A stretch of 36,123 nucleotides of DNA from a virus. Positions 30,357-36,123 of this stretch are shown piece after piece. The stretch covers positions 1 to 36,123 of IMG/VR virus record IMGVR_UViG_3300010375_000267. The stretch is one strand, 5' to 3'. Each line of letters begins with the position of its first letter. Positions within the stretch are counted from its first letter, which is position 1. Below the pieces are notes generated by a model, which had not been told where the DNA came from, searched no databases, and saw only the letters and a list, made by a program, of their open reading frames with translations. The position numbers and the translations under genes were made by a program.

Positions 30357-30625
30357 GACTCGACCACCCGTTCCGCCTGCGCGATCTTGTGCCAGGGCAC
30401 CGTGATGATGAGGTCGTGCCCCTCGAGCTTCTCGGCGCGCGCCTTGACGCTCTCGTAGCCGCCGCCCGGGATCTTCACGTCGATGCCACCGGCGTGCGCG
30501 CGCCCGTCCACGTCGATTAGGTCAGACTTCTCCCGCGTGCCCGGGATGTTGACGGTCTCCATCGACCGCATCTTGATCAGCGCGTAGCGCGCCCACTGCG
30601 GTGCCTGCTTCGGTTCGGCTGCCAT
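30353..30625 (-). CDS. Possible in-frame internal gene, 90 aa
   Basis: ATG 30625 is preceded by GAGAGGAG (about seven bases), a better site than most starts here. It would give the C-terminal 90 residues of the helix-turn-helix protein on their own. There is no stop between the two parts, so either a fusion protein, a nested product, or both are made. A gene caller may report only this shorter form. Confidence 0.5.
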   Translation of the reverse strand: MAAEPKQAPQWARYALIKMRSMETVNIPGTREKSDLIDVDGRAHAGGIDVKIPGGGYESVKARAEKLEGHDLIITVPWHKIAQAERVVES

Positions 30626-31093
30626 GCTCGCTCTCCTCTCGTTTTGTTTCGCCTCGATGTGCTTCCACGCCTGCTCGCGCCCCGAGCGGCGCCACGGATT
30701 CGCGACCGGCGGCGGCGGCGCGCGCCTCGTCACCGCGCGCAAGGCCTTCTCGACAACGCCGCGGCTCACCCGCAGCCGGCGCGCCACCTGTGCGTTGCTC
30801 TTGCCAGCCGCGTGCAGACGCCACACGGCGCGAAGCTGGACGCTCGCGTCGGAGCGCTGCCGCGGGAAGCAGTCGCGCCGGCGCAGCAGCGAGCGCGCCC
30901 AGGACAGGTATCGATCGCGCGCCTCGACGTCGTCGGACCCGCGCGGGCGGCGTCGCTCCCCCGGCGTCTCTCGGCGCCAGACGCGGCCGTTTCCCGCCGG
31001 GTCGTCAAGCGGCGCCAGGCCCTCGCGCGCGAGGCGCTCCTCGAACAGGCGACGGGCGTGGTCGACGTCGAGGCGCACGGGGGCGAGCTTCAC
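30353..31093 (-). CDS. Helix-turn-helix protein with extra C-terminal domain, 246 aa
   Basis: GTG 31093 overlaps the upstream stop (GTGA). Residues ~86-122 form a helix-turn-helix: LRAVWRLHAAGKSNAQVARR, then LRVSRGVVEKALR (recognition helix), as in small phage transcription factors and sigma-region-4-like domains. Residues 157-246 (from MAAEPKQAPQWARYALIKM) form a second unit with strands (GGIDVKIPGGGYESVKARAE; HDLIITVPWHK). An ATG at 30625 with GAGGAG upstream opens exactly at this second unit, so a separate 90-residue product is likely. Possible late-gene activator by position before the terminase genes. Confidence 0.66.
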   Translation of the reverse strand: MKLAPVRLDVDHARRLFEERLAREGLAPLDDPAGNGRVWRRETPGERRRPRGSDDVEARDRYLSWARSLLRRRDCFPRQRSDASVQLRAVWRLHAAGKSNAQVARRLRVSRGVVEKALRAVTRRAPPPPVANPWRRSGREQAWKHIEAKQNERRASMAAEPKQAPQWARYALIKMRSMETVNIPGTREKSDLIDVDGRAHAGGIDVKIPGGGYESVKARAEKLEGHDLIITVPWHKIAQAERVVES

Positions 31094-31314
31094 CGCTTCG
31101 GCCCTCCCCACGCGCGCCAGCCGGCTGCGTAGGCTTCTTCGCGGCGGCACTCGGCGTCGACATCTCGACAGAGAGCGGTCCACCTGCGCGCCGCCTCGTC
31201 GCTCGCATCCGTCATGGCCGAGGACCGCGCCTTGCGCTGCTTCCCGTACCAGCACACCCCGTCGCACGGCGGGTGGTTGCAAACGCACTCGGGCATGTCG
31301 ACGAGCGGGTTCAC
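31090..31314 (-). CDS. Small Cys-rich protein, 74 aa
   Basis: GTG 31314 overlaps the stop of the membrane peptide (GTGA). Starts VNPLVDMPECVCNHPPCDGVCWYGK: five Cys and a His in 12 residues suggest a metal site. The rest is helical with two more Cys. A shorter form from MTDASDEAARRW is possible. No family recognised. Confidence 0.6.
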   Translation of the reverse strand: MNPLVDMPECVCNHPPCDGVCWYGKQRKARSSAMTDASDEAARRWTALCRDVDAECRREEAYAAGWRAWGGPKR

Positions 31315-31403
31315 GTCCTGTCGACCTCTTCGCCGAACACGTACAGCACCGCCATGAGGCAGCACGCCGCGAACAGCGCGAGGGTCTCGGCGGCGCGTCT
31401 CAC
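31311..31403 (-). CDS. 30-aa single-span membrane peptide
   Basis: GTG 31403 overlaps the upstream stop and the TGA overlaps the next GTG. One membrane segment (LALFAACCLMAVLYVFG) between a basic start (VRRAAET) and an acidic end (EEVDRT). The same coupled layout as the 27-residue peptide in the lysis cassette. Too short to assign a function. Confidence 0.48.
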   Translation of the reverse strand: MRRAAETLALFAACCLMAVLYVFGEEVDRT

Positions 31404-31588
31404 CGCTCCCATCGCCAGCTTTCCCGGGCGGCCCGGATGGCCTCCCAGAGCGCCGTCCCCAGGCGCCGCATGAGGCCGAGACGCTGCCGCACTGGCGGAT
31501 GCTCAAGGCGACTCGGAACGGCGCGCGCGACAGCAAAGAACGGCCCGTTCCCGGGCGTGTCCGTGGGAATCCAGTCGTTCAGGCTCAC
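31400..31588 (-). CDS. Hypothetical 62-aa protein
   Basis: GTG 31588 overlaps the upstream stop (GTGA). Starts VSLNDWIPTDTPGNGPFFAV and ends in a basic amphipathic helix (LGTALWEAIRAARESWRWER). No motif recognised. Four-base overlaps on both sides are the support for this start. Confidence 0.6.
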   Translation of the reverse strand: MSLNDWIPTDTPGNGPFFAVARAVPSRLEHPPVRQRLGLMRRLGTALWEAIRAARESWRWER

Positions 31589-31953
31589 CGGCGCGCCCCC
31601 AGCATCTCCGCGACCTGCCGCGTGGCCTCGGCGAGCGCGACCGCCTCGCTCAGCACCACCTCGGCCTGCTCCAGGGCCGCCTTGGGCCGCGCTTCCTCGT
31701 ACGCGGTCGCGACGCTGGGCATGCGCTCCATGCTCATGGACCGCATGCGAGCTTCCATGTCCCAGGACTCGACGCGACGGAGCGCAGCTCGAGCGACCTC
31801 GAGCCGGGCAACGGCCTTCGCGTGCCAGAACACCCAGCGCAGGTGCGCGGTCGCGTCCTTCGCGAACAGGTCGCGCTTGGCCTGCGCGTACGCTTCCTTG
31901 AGCGTCGTCGGCTCCTGCGCGGTGCTGATCGGCGTGACCGGTGCGACGCTCAT
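31585..31953 (-). CDS. Helical protein, 122 aa
   Basis: ATG 31953 overlaps the upstream stop (ATGA). Helical with FAKDATAHLRWVFWHAKAVA and a Glu/Ala-rich C-terminus (ALEQAEVVLSEAVALAEATR). The first five residues, MSVAP, are the same as in the helicase. No motif. Function unknown. Confidence 0.66.
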   Translation of the reverse strand: MSVAPVTPISTAQEPTTLKEAYAQAKRDLFAKDATAHLRWVFWHAKAVARLEVARAALRRVESWDMEARMRSMSMERMPSVATAYEEARPKAALEQAEVVLSEAVALAEATRQVAEMLGARR

Positions 31954-32270
31954 CGCCGCCGCCCCGTGTCCGTGCCGCAGTCCTGCTCGCCGCGCCTACC
32001 CAGGAACGCGACGGCACCGTCGATGCACTCATGGGCGCCGCGCAGGCCGCACCGTACGCAGTGGGGCTCGCCCTCGCCCCACGAGTCGAACGCGTCGTCA
32101 TGGGAGCGGCCGCGGATGCCCCGCATGGCCCGGGCGATCATGTTGCTCACGGTCGAACGCTGGACGCCCATCAGCTCGGCGATCTCGTTCGTCGACCTGC
32201 CCGCCTTGCGCATCTCGAGCATGCGCAGCGACCGCGAGCCGTCTCGCTTGCGGGTGAGCGGCGCCGACAT
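31950..32270 (-). CDS. Helix-turn-helix protein with Cys/His tail, 106 aa
   Basis: ATG 32270 overlaps the helicase stop (TGATG). Residues ~17-50 hold a helix-turn-helix (MLEMRKAGRSTNEIAELMGV, then QRSTVSNMIARAMRG). The tail has CVRCGLRGAHECI, a possible zinc site, and a short Cys near the end. It is a small transcription factor candidate for switching to late genes. Not matched to a named family. Confidence 0.7.
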   Translation of the reverse strand: MSAPLTRKRDGSRSLRMLEMRKAGRSTNEIAELMGVQRSTVSNMIARAMRGIRGRSHDDAFDSWGEGEPHCVRCGLRGAHECIDGAVAFLGRRGEQDCGTDTGRRR

Positions 32271-34030
32271 CAGCGCACCTCCCCGCCGCCCAGCGCCCAG
32301 GCGTCCATGTGCGGGTTGAAGTGCCGGTACTCTTTCCGGCCGTTCTTGAACATGCCGAGCCGGTTCAGCATGAAGCCGCAGCGACCAGCGCTCAGCGATT
32401 CGGCGCCGGGAACCCCGAGGGCCTTTAGCCGCATGAACTGCTTGTAGGTACCGAGGCCGAGGCGCTTTCGCTCCAGCAGCCGAGCGCGCCACTTCTTCGC
32501 CTTCTCGGGCGACATGCCGCGCAACTCGTACCGGCCGACGCCTTGCGCGCGCAGCCACGCGAACACATCGAACGACGGTCCATCTCCGTCATGCTCGGAC
32601 GCGGCGCCGAAAAGCTCGTGCGCGCCGCGGGCCTTTCCGACCTTGACCTTGCCCTGCGCGCGCGCCGCCTTCGCCGCGAGCCGCGCCAGCTTGCGCCGGT
32701 TCTCCTCGGCGAGCTCGGCCGCGGCGAGTTCCAGCGCGCCCTCGACGCTGCCGCCCTGCTCGGCCAGCTTCTTCTTGGCGCGCGCCTTCGTCTCGTCGTC
32801 GTAACGGCCGCCCAGCAGGTCGACGGGACCGGCGAGCGTGTGCCCGTGCTTGCCGTACTGAGCGTCAAAGAAGCGCCAGCGCGGCTTGGGTGATGCGGCG
32901 ATCGCGGCCAGGCGCTCCTCGGCCGTGGGCAGGTGGTCGATCCCGGTTGGCCACAGGCGCGTCCCGCGGCCGTAAATCTGGGCCCAGCGCAGGCGCGACT
33001 TCGTGGCCGCGAACATGAAGACGTTCTTGAGCCTCGGGAAGTCGGCGCCCTCGATGTACAGCGCGCAGTTCAGCAGGTACGGGAACTCGCCGCGCACCCA
33101 CGCGTCCTCGATCGCCTTGCGGACGTGACCTTCCTGCTCTCCCCAAGTCGCGCGCGCGCACCCCGGTTCCAGCCGGTTCAGCGCCTCGGCCGCGGCCTCG
33201 GCGGTCTTGACGCCCGGGCAGAACCCAAGCGACATCTCGCCGCCGGCCGCATCGTGCATCGCGCGGGCGATCCGAGCGACCTGGAGCACGAGCTGCTCGT
33301 CTAGGGCGCCCTGGTCGATGTCGTTGCCCTTGAGGCCGACCTCGTCAAGCGAGACTCCGTCGACGTTCAGGGGGTACCAGTCCCCGATCGTCAGCCACCC
33401 GTCGCGCGTGCCGTCGACGATGTCGTACTTGAACGCGCCGCCGTGCTCCGTGTCGGTCTTCTCAAAAACCAGACCCATCGCCTTTTTGTCGCCGCGATCC
33501 GCGGTGGCGGTCAGCCCGAGCACGCGCGCCTCGGGAAAGGCGTCGAGGACGTCGCGGTAGCCCTTGGCCACGGCCCTGTGGCACTCGTCGATGATGATCG
33601 TGTCGATGTGCTGCCGGTGGACGTCCGCGAAGAAGCGCAGCCGATCGCCGCGCAGCGACTGCACCGAGGCGACGATGAAGCGCGCACGAGCCGACGCGCG
33701 GCGTTCTGCTTTCTCGACTGCAACGAGCTGGCCCGTGACCTTGCGCAGCTTGTCGGCCGCTTGCTCGATCAGCGTCTCGCGGTGCGCGATGAACAGCACG
33801 CACCCGCGCTGCCGGGCGAGCTCCGACGCGATCACCGTCTTGCCGAGTCCCGTGGCGAGGACCGCCAGCGTCGATCGCTTCGTCTCCCACGCCTTGAGGA
33901 CGGCCCGGATCGCCTCGTCCTGGTACGGGCGCGGCTTCATGGCCGGAGCGGGCGGGACCGCCGCGATCGCGCGATCGCGGATCATCGGCGGGCGCTCGAA
34001 GAGTCCGACCTGGACGGGCGCGACGCTCAT
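32270..34030 (-). CDS. SF2 DNA/RNA helicase, 586 aa
   Basis: ATG 34030 overlaps the nuclease stop (ATGA). Superfamily 2 motifs in order: Q-like RPYQDEAI (34-41), motif I ATGLGKT (59-65), motif II DECH (148-151), motif III TAT (174-176), LGFCPGVKTAEA (motif IV region), FPRLKNV and motif VI QIYGRGTRL (351-359). This resembles phage UvsW/RAD25-like helicases. About 200 extra residues follow, with a Lys/Arg-rich stretch (AAKAARAQGKVKVGKARGAH) and a C-terminal unit (RCGFMLNRLGMFKNGRKEYR). Likely works in replication restart or recombination. Confidence 0.87.
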   Translation of the reverse strand: MSVAPVQVGLFERPPMIRDRAIAAVPPAPAMKPRPYQDEAIRAVLKAWETKRSTLAVLATGLGKTVIASELARQRGCVLFIAHRETLIEQAADKLRKVTGQLVAVEKAERRASARARFIVASVQSLRGDRLRFFADVHRQHIDTIIIDECHRAVAKGYRDVLDAFPEARVLGLTATADRGDKKAMGLVFEKTDTEHGGAFKYDIVDGTRDGWLTIGDWYPLNVDGVSLDEVGLKGNDIDQGALDEQLVLQVARIARAMHDAAGGEMSLGFCPGVKTAEAAAEALNRLEPGCARATWGEQEGHVRKAIEDAWVRGEFPYLLNCALYIEGADFPRLKNVFMFAATKSRLRWAQIYGRGTRLWPTGIDHLPTAEERLAAIAASPKPRWRFFDAQYGKHGHTLAGPVDLLGGRYDDETKARAKKKLAEQGGSVEGALELAAAELAEENRRKLARLAAKAARAQGKVKVGKARGAHELFGAASEHDGDGPSFDVFAWLRAQGVGRYELRGMSPEKAKKWRARLLERKRLGLGTYKQFMRLKALGVPGAESLSAGRCGFMLNRLGMFKNGRKEYRHFNPHMDAWALGGGEVR

Positions 34031-34518
34031 TTGCCACCGTGGGCGACGAGGTATTCGCGCGCGCGCTCCAAGAGAGCGACGGAATCCTTGAAGCGACCGA
34101 GCCCGTCGTTGCAGTTGAAGCACAACAGGGACCGCACGGCGTTCGTGCGGTGGCAGTGGTCGACGTGCAGGTTGCCAGACTGGCGTCTCTTGCAGATGGC
34201 GCAGACACCGCCCTGTGCCGCGAGCATCGAATCGTAGGCGGCCACGGTGAGGCCGTACGCCTCGAGTCTCTTTCTCCGGGCCTGCTCGCGCTTCTTGAGA
34301 CGGTACTCGGCGGCCTTCTCAGGGCTCAGGTTCTTGCGAAACGCACGCGCTCGCGCATTGACCCGATCTCGGTTCTCCGGACGCTGGGCCCATGTGCGCC
34401 ATTTTCCAGGCCGAAGAGCGCAGCGAACGCACGACGACGGCCTGCCGTTTTTCCTGACGTACCTCTCTGTCGAGCCGCAGTTCTTGCAGGGCGACCCCTG
34501 CACGCGCGTGGCGCTCAA
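34027..34518 (-). CDS. Endonuclease VII/HNH-type nuclease, 163 aa
   Basis: TTG start at 34518 with GGAGG seven bases upstream; it overlaps the ParB-like gene stop (TTGA). N-terminal zinc ribbon (CKNCGSTERY...SCVRC) and a basic helical linker. Then the core VCAICKRRQ (Cys 106, 109), LHVDHCHRT (His 118, Asp 120, His 121, His 123), LLCFNCNDGLG (Cys 133, 136, Asn 137). This is the recombination endonuclease VII (His-Me finger) pattern, which resolves branched DNA before packaging. The zinc-ribbon extension is an addition. Confidence 0.84.
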   Translation of the reverse strand: MSATRVQGSPCKNCGSTERYVRKNGRPSSCVRCALRPGKWRTWAQRPENRDRVNARARAFRKNLSPEKAAEYRLKKREQARRKRLEAYGLTVAAYDSMLAAQGGVCAICKRRQSGNLHVDHCHRTNAVRSLLCFNCNDGLGRFKDSVALLERAREYLVAHGGK

Positions 34519-35594
34519 AACGGCACCTCCGACTCGTCCACGACCTCGTGCTCGTCGCCGTTCTGATTGACCACCACGACGCGCGGGCCGCGGCGCGTGT
34601 TCGCCTTGACCAACGCCCGCGCTTGCTGCCCGACGCGGACCTCTACCGGATCCTTGCGCGGCTCGAACTCGATCGTCCCCTCCGGGACCACCGGAACGAT
34701 CGCTCGCCCCAGCTTCTCGCGCGGCGCCGACTGGAGCACCTGCGCCGTCACCCACCCGCGCTCACGGCACGCGCTGCACTTCACGCCCTCGGCCGCCTTG
34801 CAGTACGGGCAGACGCTCGCCGGGGCCAGCGACCGCACGAGCGCGCCGAGAGCCTTCGCGGCCTCCTGGATCAGGCTCACGTCCTCGGGGCTCGACGACG
34901 CGAACATGCCCAGGTCGGCCGCCTTGCGCGACACCTCGCGGGCCGCCTGGTCGATGGCGTTGAACTGCCGCACGAGCCCCGGCACGTCGAGCAGCTGCGG
35001 CGGCAGGGGCGCGCCGAACGTCTCGATCGGAGGGGGAGGGCGGCGGGGCTCCGGAGCCTCTTCGTCTGCCCTTCCCTCCCCCTCCTCGCGAGCTTCCGCG
35101 CGGTGCACCGCCTGCTTCACGGCCGCGGGCGTCGTGCCCAGCTGCGCCGCGACCACCTCGCGCGCCTCACCCTCGGCGCTCTTCGGACGGCCGGGTTTCG
35201 GAACATTTGTTACCGAACTCTCGCGCGCCGCCTGGATGCGCTCGGCCACCTTGCGCACCCGCTCGCGGATGAGCGCGTCCCGGTCGTCGACCCGGCGGTG
35301 CAGGTTCTCGGACACCTCGAGGTCGTGCAGCTCCTGCGGGGTCGCGTCCTCGACGACGCGCACCGGGGCGACCTTCGCGCCCAGCAGCGCCAGCGCCGAG
35401 TACCGGTCGCGGCCGGCGATGAGTTGCCAGCCGCCGCGGACCTTACGCACCCACAGCGGGTTCCCGGGCTCTCCGCCGAGCTCGCGGATGTCCTCGGCCA
35501 GCTGAACGACGTGCGGCGACGCCTGGCGCTCCTTGACGTCCCCCGGCGCCACGATGGACCGCAGCGCCACCTCGCGCGAGTCGCCCCAGCGCAT
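34515..35594 (-). CDS. ParB-like nuclease-domain protein with zinc finger, 359 aa
   Basis: ATG 35594 overlaps the upstream stop (TGATG). N-terminal ParB/Srx-type domain: PHVVQLAEDIRELGG, LIAGRDRYSALALLG (the GxxR motif, 59-72) and EVSENLHRR (93-101). A helix-turn-helix-like stretch EVVAAQLGTTPAAVKQAVHR (146-165) and a Cys4 zinc finger CPYCKAAEGVKCSAC (262-276) follow. Dispersed palindrome copy 5 lies in its codons 127-134 (SVTNVPKP). ParB-like phage proteins act in partition, nucleotide hydrolysis or transcription control. No ParA ATPase is encoded in this window. Which role applies is open. Confidence 0.78.
   Translation of the reverse strand: MRWGDSREVALRSIVAPGDVKERQASPHVVQLAEDIRELGGEPGNPLWVRKVRGGWQLIAGRDRYSALALLGAKVAPVRVVEDATPQELHDLEVSENLHRRVDDRDALIRERVRKVAERIQAARESSVTNVPKPGRPKSAEGEAREVVAAQLGTTPAAVKQAVHRAEAREEGEGRADEEAPEPRRPPPPIETFGAPLPPQLLDVPGLVRQFNAIDQAAREVSRKAADLGMFASSSPEDVSLIQEAAKALGALVRSLAPASVCPYCKAAEGVKCSACRERGWVTAQVLQSAPREKLGRAIVPVVPEGTIEFEPRKDPVEVRVGQQARALVKANTRRGPRVVVVNQNGDEHEVVDESEVPF
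35195..35218. repeat. Dispersed palindrome, copy 5 (inside the ParB-like gene)
   Basis: Arms GTTTCGGAACA and TGTTACCGAAC (one mismatch set) around TT. It is the only copy fully inside a gene, in a linker segment between the ParB domain and the helix-turn-helix, so the palindrome was tolerated or selected despite coding constraint. Confidence 0.72.
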
Positions 35595-35794
35595 CAGCGA
35601 CGACCTCGCGACAGAGAGCGGGCAAAGACGCTGGCGAGAATCGCCGCGATGAACCCGTCGTCAGCCCCGGATGCCGTCGCCACGGGCGGGGCGCCAGGAG
35701 AGAGCGACGGCAGCAGCAGGCCGCCCTTGGCGCCGTTCGGGAACCACTTGTGCCCGCGGCGACCCTTGCGCGACTCCGTGTGCCGCCGCCTCAC
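35594..35794 (-). CDS. Hypothetical 66-aa protein
   Basis: GTG 35794 overlaps the upstream stop (GTGA). Very basic N-terminus (RRRHTESRKGRRGHKWFPNG), then Gly/Pro/Ser and a hydrophobic end (GFIAAILASVFARSLS). Could be DNA-binding or membrane-associated. No family recognised. Confidence 0.6.
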   Translation of the reverse strand: MRRRHTESRKGRRGHKWFPNGAKGGLLLPSLSPGAPPVATASGADDGFIAAILASVFARSLSRGRR

Positions 35795-36042
35795 GACGCC
35801 GCCCTTACCGCCGCGACGACCTGCCTGCGGCCCTGGAGCGGCGAGATGCGGCCGGCGATGACGGCGCGGGTGATACGGGCCAGCAGTTCTTCCTGAATCT
35901 GCCGCGCGCGCTCCTTCAGCGCCGAGTCGCTAAGGCCGCGCAGGGACTTCGCGGTAGATTTCCGGACATGAACACGAGCGGCCCGTCGCTGACGGGGGTT
36001 CAGATCTTCGGGACGAAGAAGTGCGCCTGGACGCGTGGGCAT
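35791..36042 (-). CDS. Hypothetical basic helical protein, 83 aa
   Basis: ATG 36042 with GGAAGG nine bases upstream. Basic, helical (NPRQRRAARVHVRKSTAKSL; DSALKERARQIQEELLARIT). No motif; possible nucleic-acid contact. Its stop overlaps the next GTG. It is the rightmost gene whose start is in the window and may open the replication block. Confidence 0.66.
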   Translation of the reverse strand: MPTRPGALLRPEDLNPRQRRAARVHVRKSTAKSLRGLSDSALKERARQIQEELLARITRAVIAGRISPLQGRRQVVAAVRAAS

Positions 36043-36123
36043 GACGGTTTACCTTCCGGGAATTACCCCGGCGTTAGAGCATCCGGCAGCCTGGCCCCCC
36101 TCGGGTCGGACTCGCTGCGAGTC
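36043..36123. other. Right-edge non-coding stretch with two hairpins
   Basis: Two short inverted repeats: CCGGG-6-CCCGG at 36056-36071, and GACTCG-CTG-CGAGTC at 36109-36123, the last ending exactly at the window edge. On the minus strand the 36077-36123 part continues in frame with the partial gene at position 1 if the ends are joined. Confidence 0.4.

Noticed and set aside
31585-34030. Shared MSVAP start of the helicase and the 122-residue protein as a duplicated leader
   Set aside because: Only five residues match and the upstream DNA differs; too short to mean more than chance.
1-36123. CRISPR array
   Set aside because: The repeated words are few, kilobases apart and not regularly spaced.

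Overview
The window looks like a tailed bacteriophage genome, or most of one, of the short-tailed (podovirus-like) type, with very high GC. Nearly every gene is on the minus strand and reads right to left. Most neighbours overlap by 1-4 bases (ATGA, GTGA, TGATG), and GTG starts are common. I see no rRNA, tRNA, CRISPR array, insertion sequence, integrase, DNA polymerase or phage RNA polymerase. The only cellular-looking gene is a small predicted lipoprotein (12387-12839, plus strand). Its signal peptide and Ser-rich CGSSS start resemble lipoproteins of Myxococcota and relatives, so a host in that broad group is a guess rather than a demonstration.

Right to left: 36042-29935 is a replication/regulation block (ParB-like protein, endonuclease VII/HNH nuclease, SF2 helicase, two helix-turn-helix proteins, small unknowns). 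29637-27858 holds a small-terminase candidate and the large terminase. 27791-22577 is the head module (portal, scaffold, major coat and small head proteins). 22573-16962 holds virion surface and tail proteins (a LamG-like protein, an adaptor with a duplicated N-terminal domain, a 987-residue tail protein). 16901-12854 encodes three long Ala-rich or coiled-coil proteins, likely internal or ejected. 12387-12839 is the inserted lipoprotein gene with its own promoter candidate and a terminator hairpin. 12026-9387 holds a further virion protein, a beta-rich protein, a fibre and an SGNH hydrolase. 9390-8110 is the lysis cassette (membrane proteins, a 27-residue hydrophobic peptide, an M15-type endolysin).

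8094-7135 is a control region: three small rightward genes and a leftward XRE-type repressor, with inverted-repeat operators built on GTGAACA/TGTTCAC. From 7052 to the left edge runs a second leftward operon of small genes. It includes a RecE-like exonuclease with its usual partner and many small Cys/His-rich, probably zinc-binding proteins. One operator touches the ribosome binding site of the first gene, so the repressor probably silences this operon in lysogeny. If the two window ends are joined, the partial gene at position 1 closes in frame near 36074. The map then becomes one continuous leftward unit from the repressor-controlled promoter to the endolysin, so this may be a complete temperate phage genome opened inside the early region.

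Two dispersed elements are the most unusual content. One is a 17-base sequence, GGTATCCAACGCCGCTT, found five times, each time 4-6 bases upstream of a structural-gene start that lacks a Shine-Dalgarno sequence. The other is a 24-base, AT-richer palindrome (arm GTTTCGGAACA) found five times, three of them at gene 3' ends and one inside the ParB-like gene. At two junctions both occur together with the same spacing. With a ParB-like gene and no visible integrase, a plasmid-like prophage using these palindromes as partition sites is a testable hypothesis.
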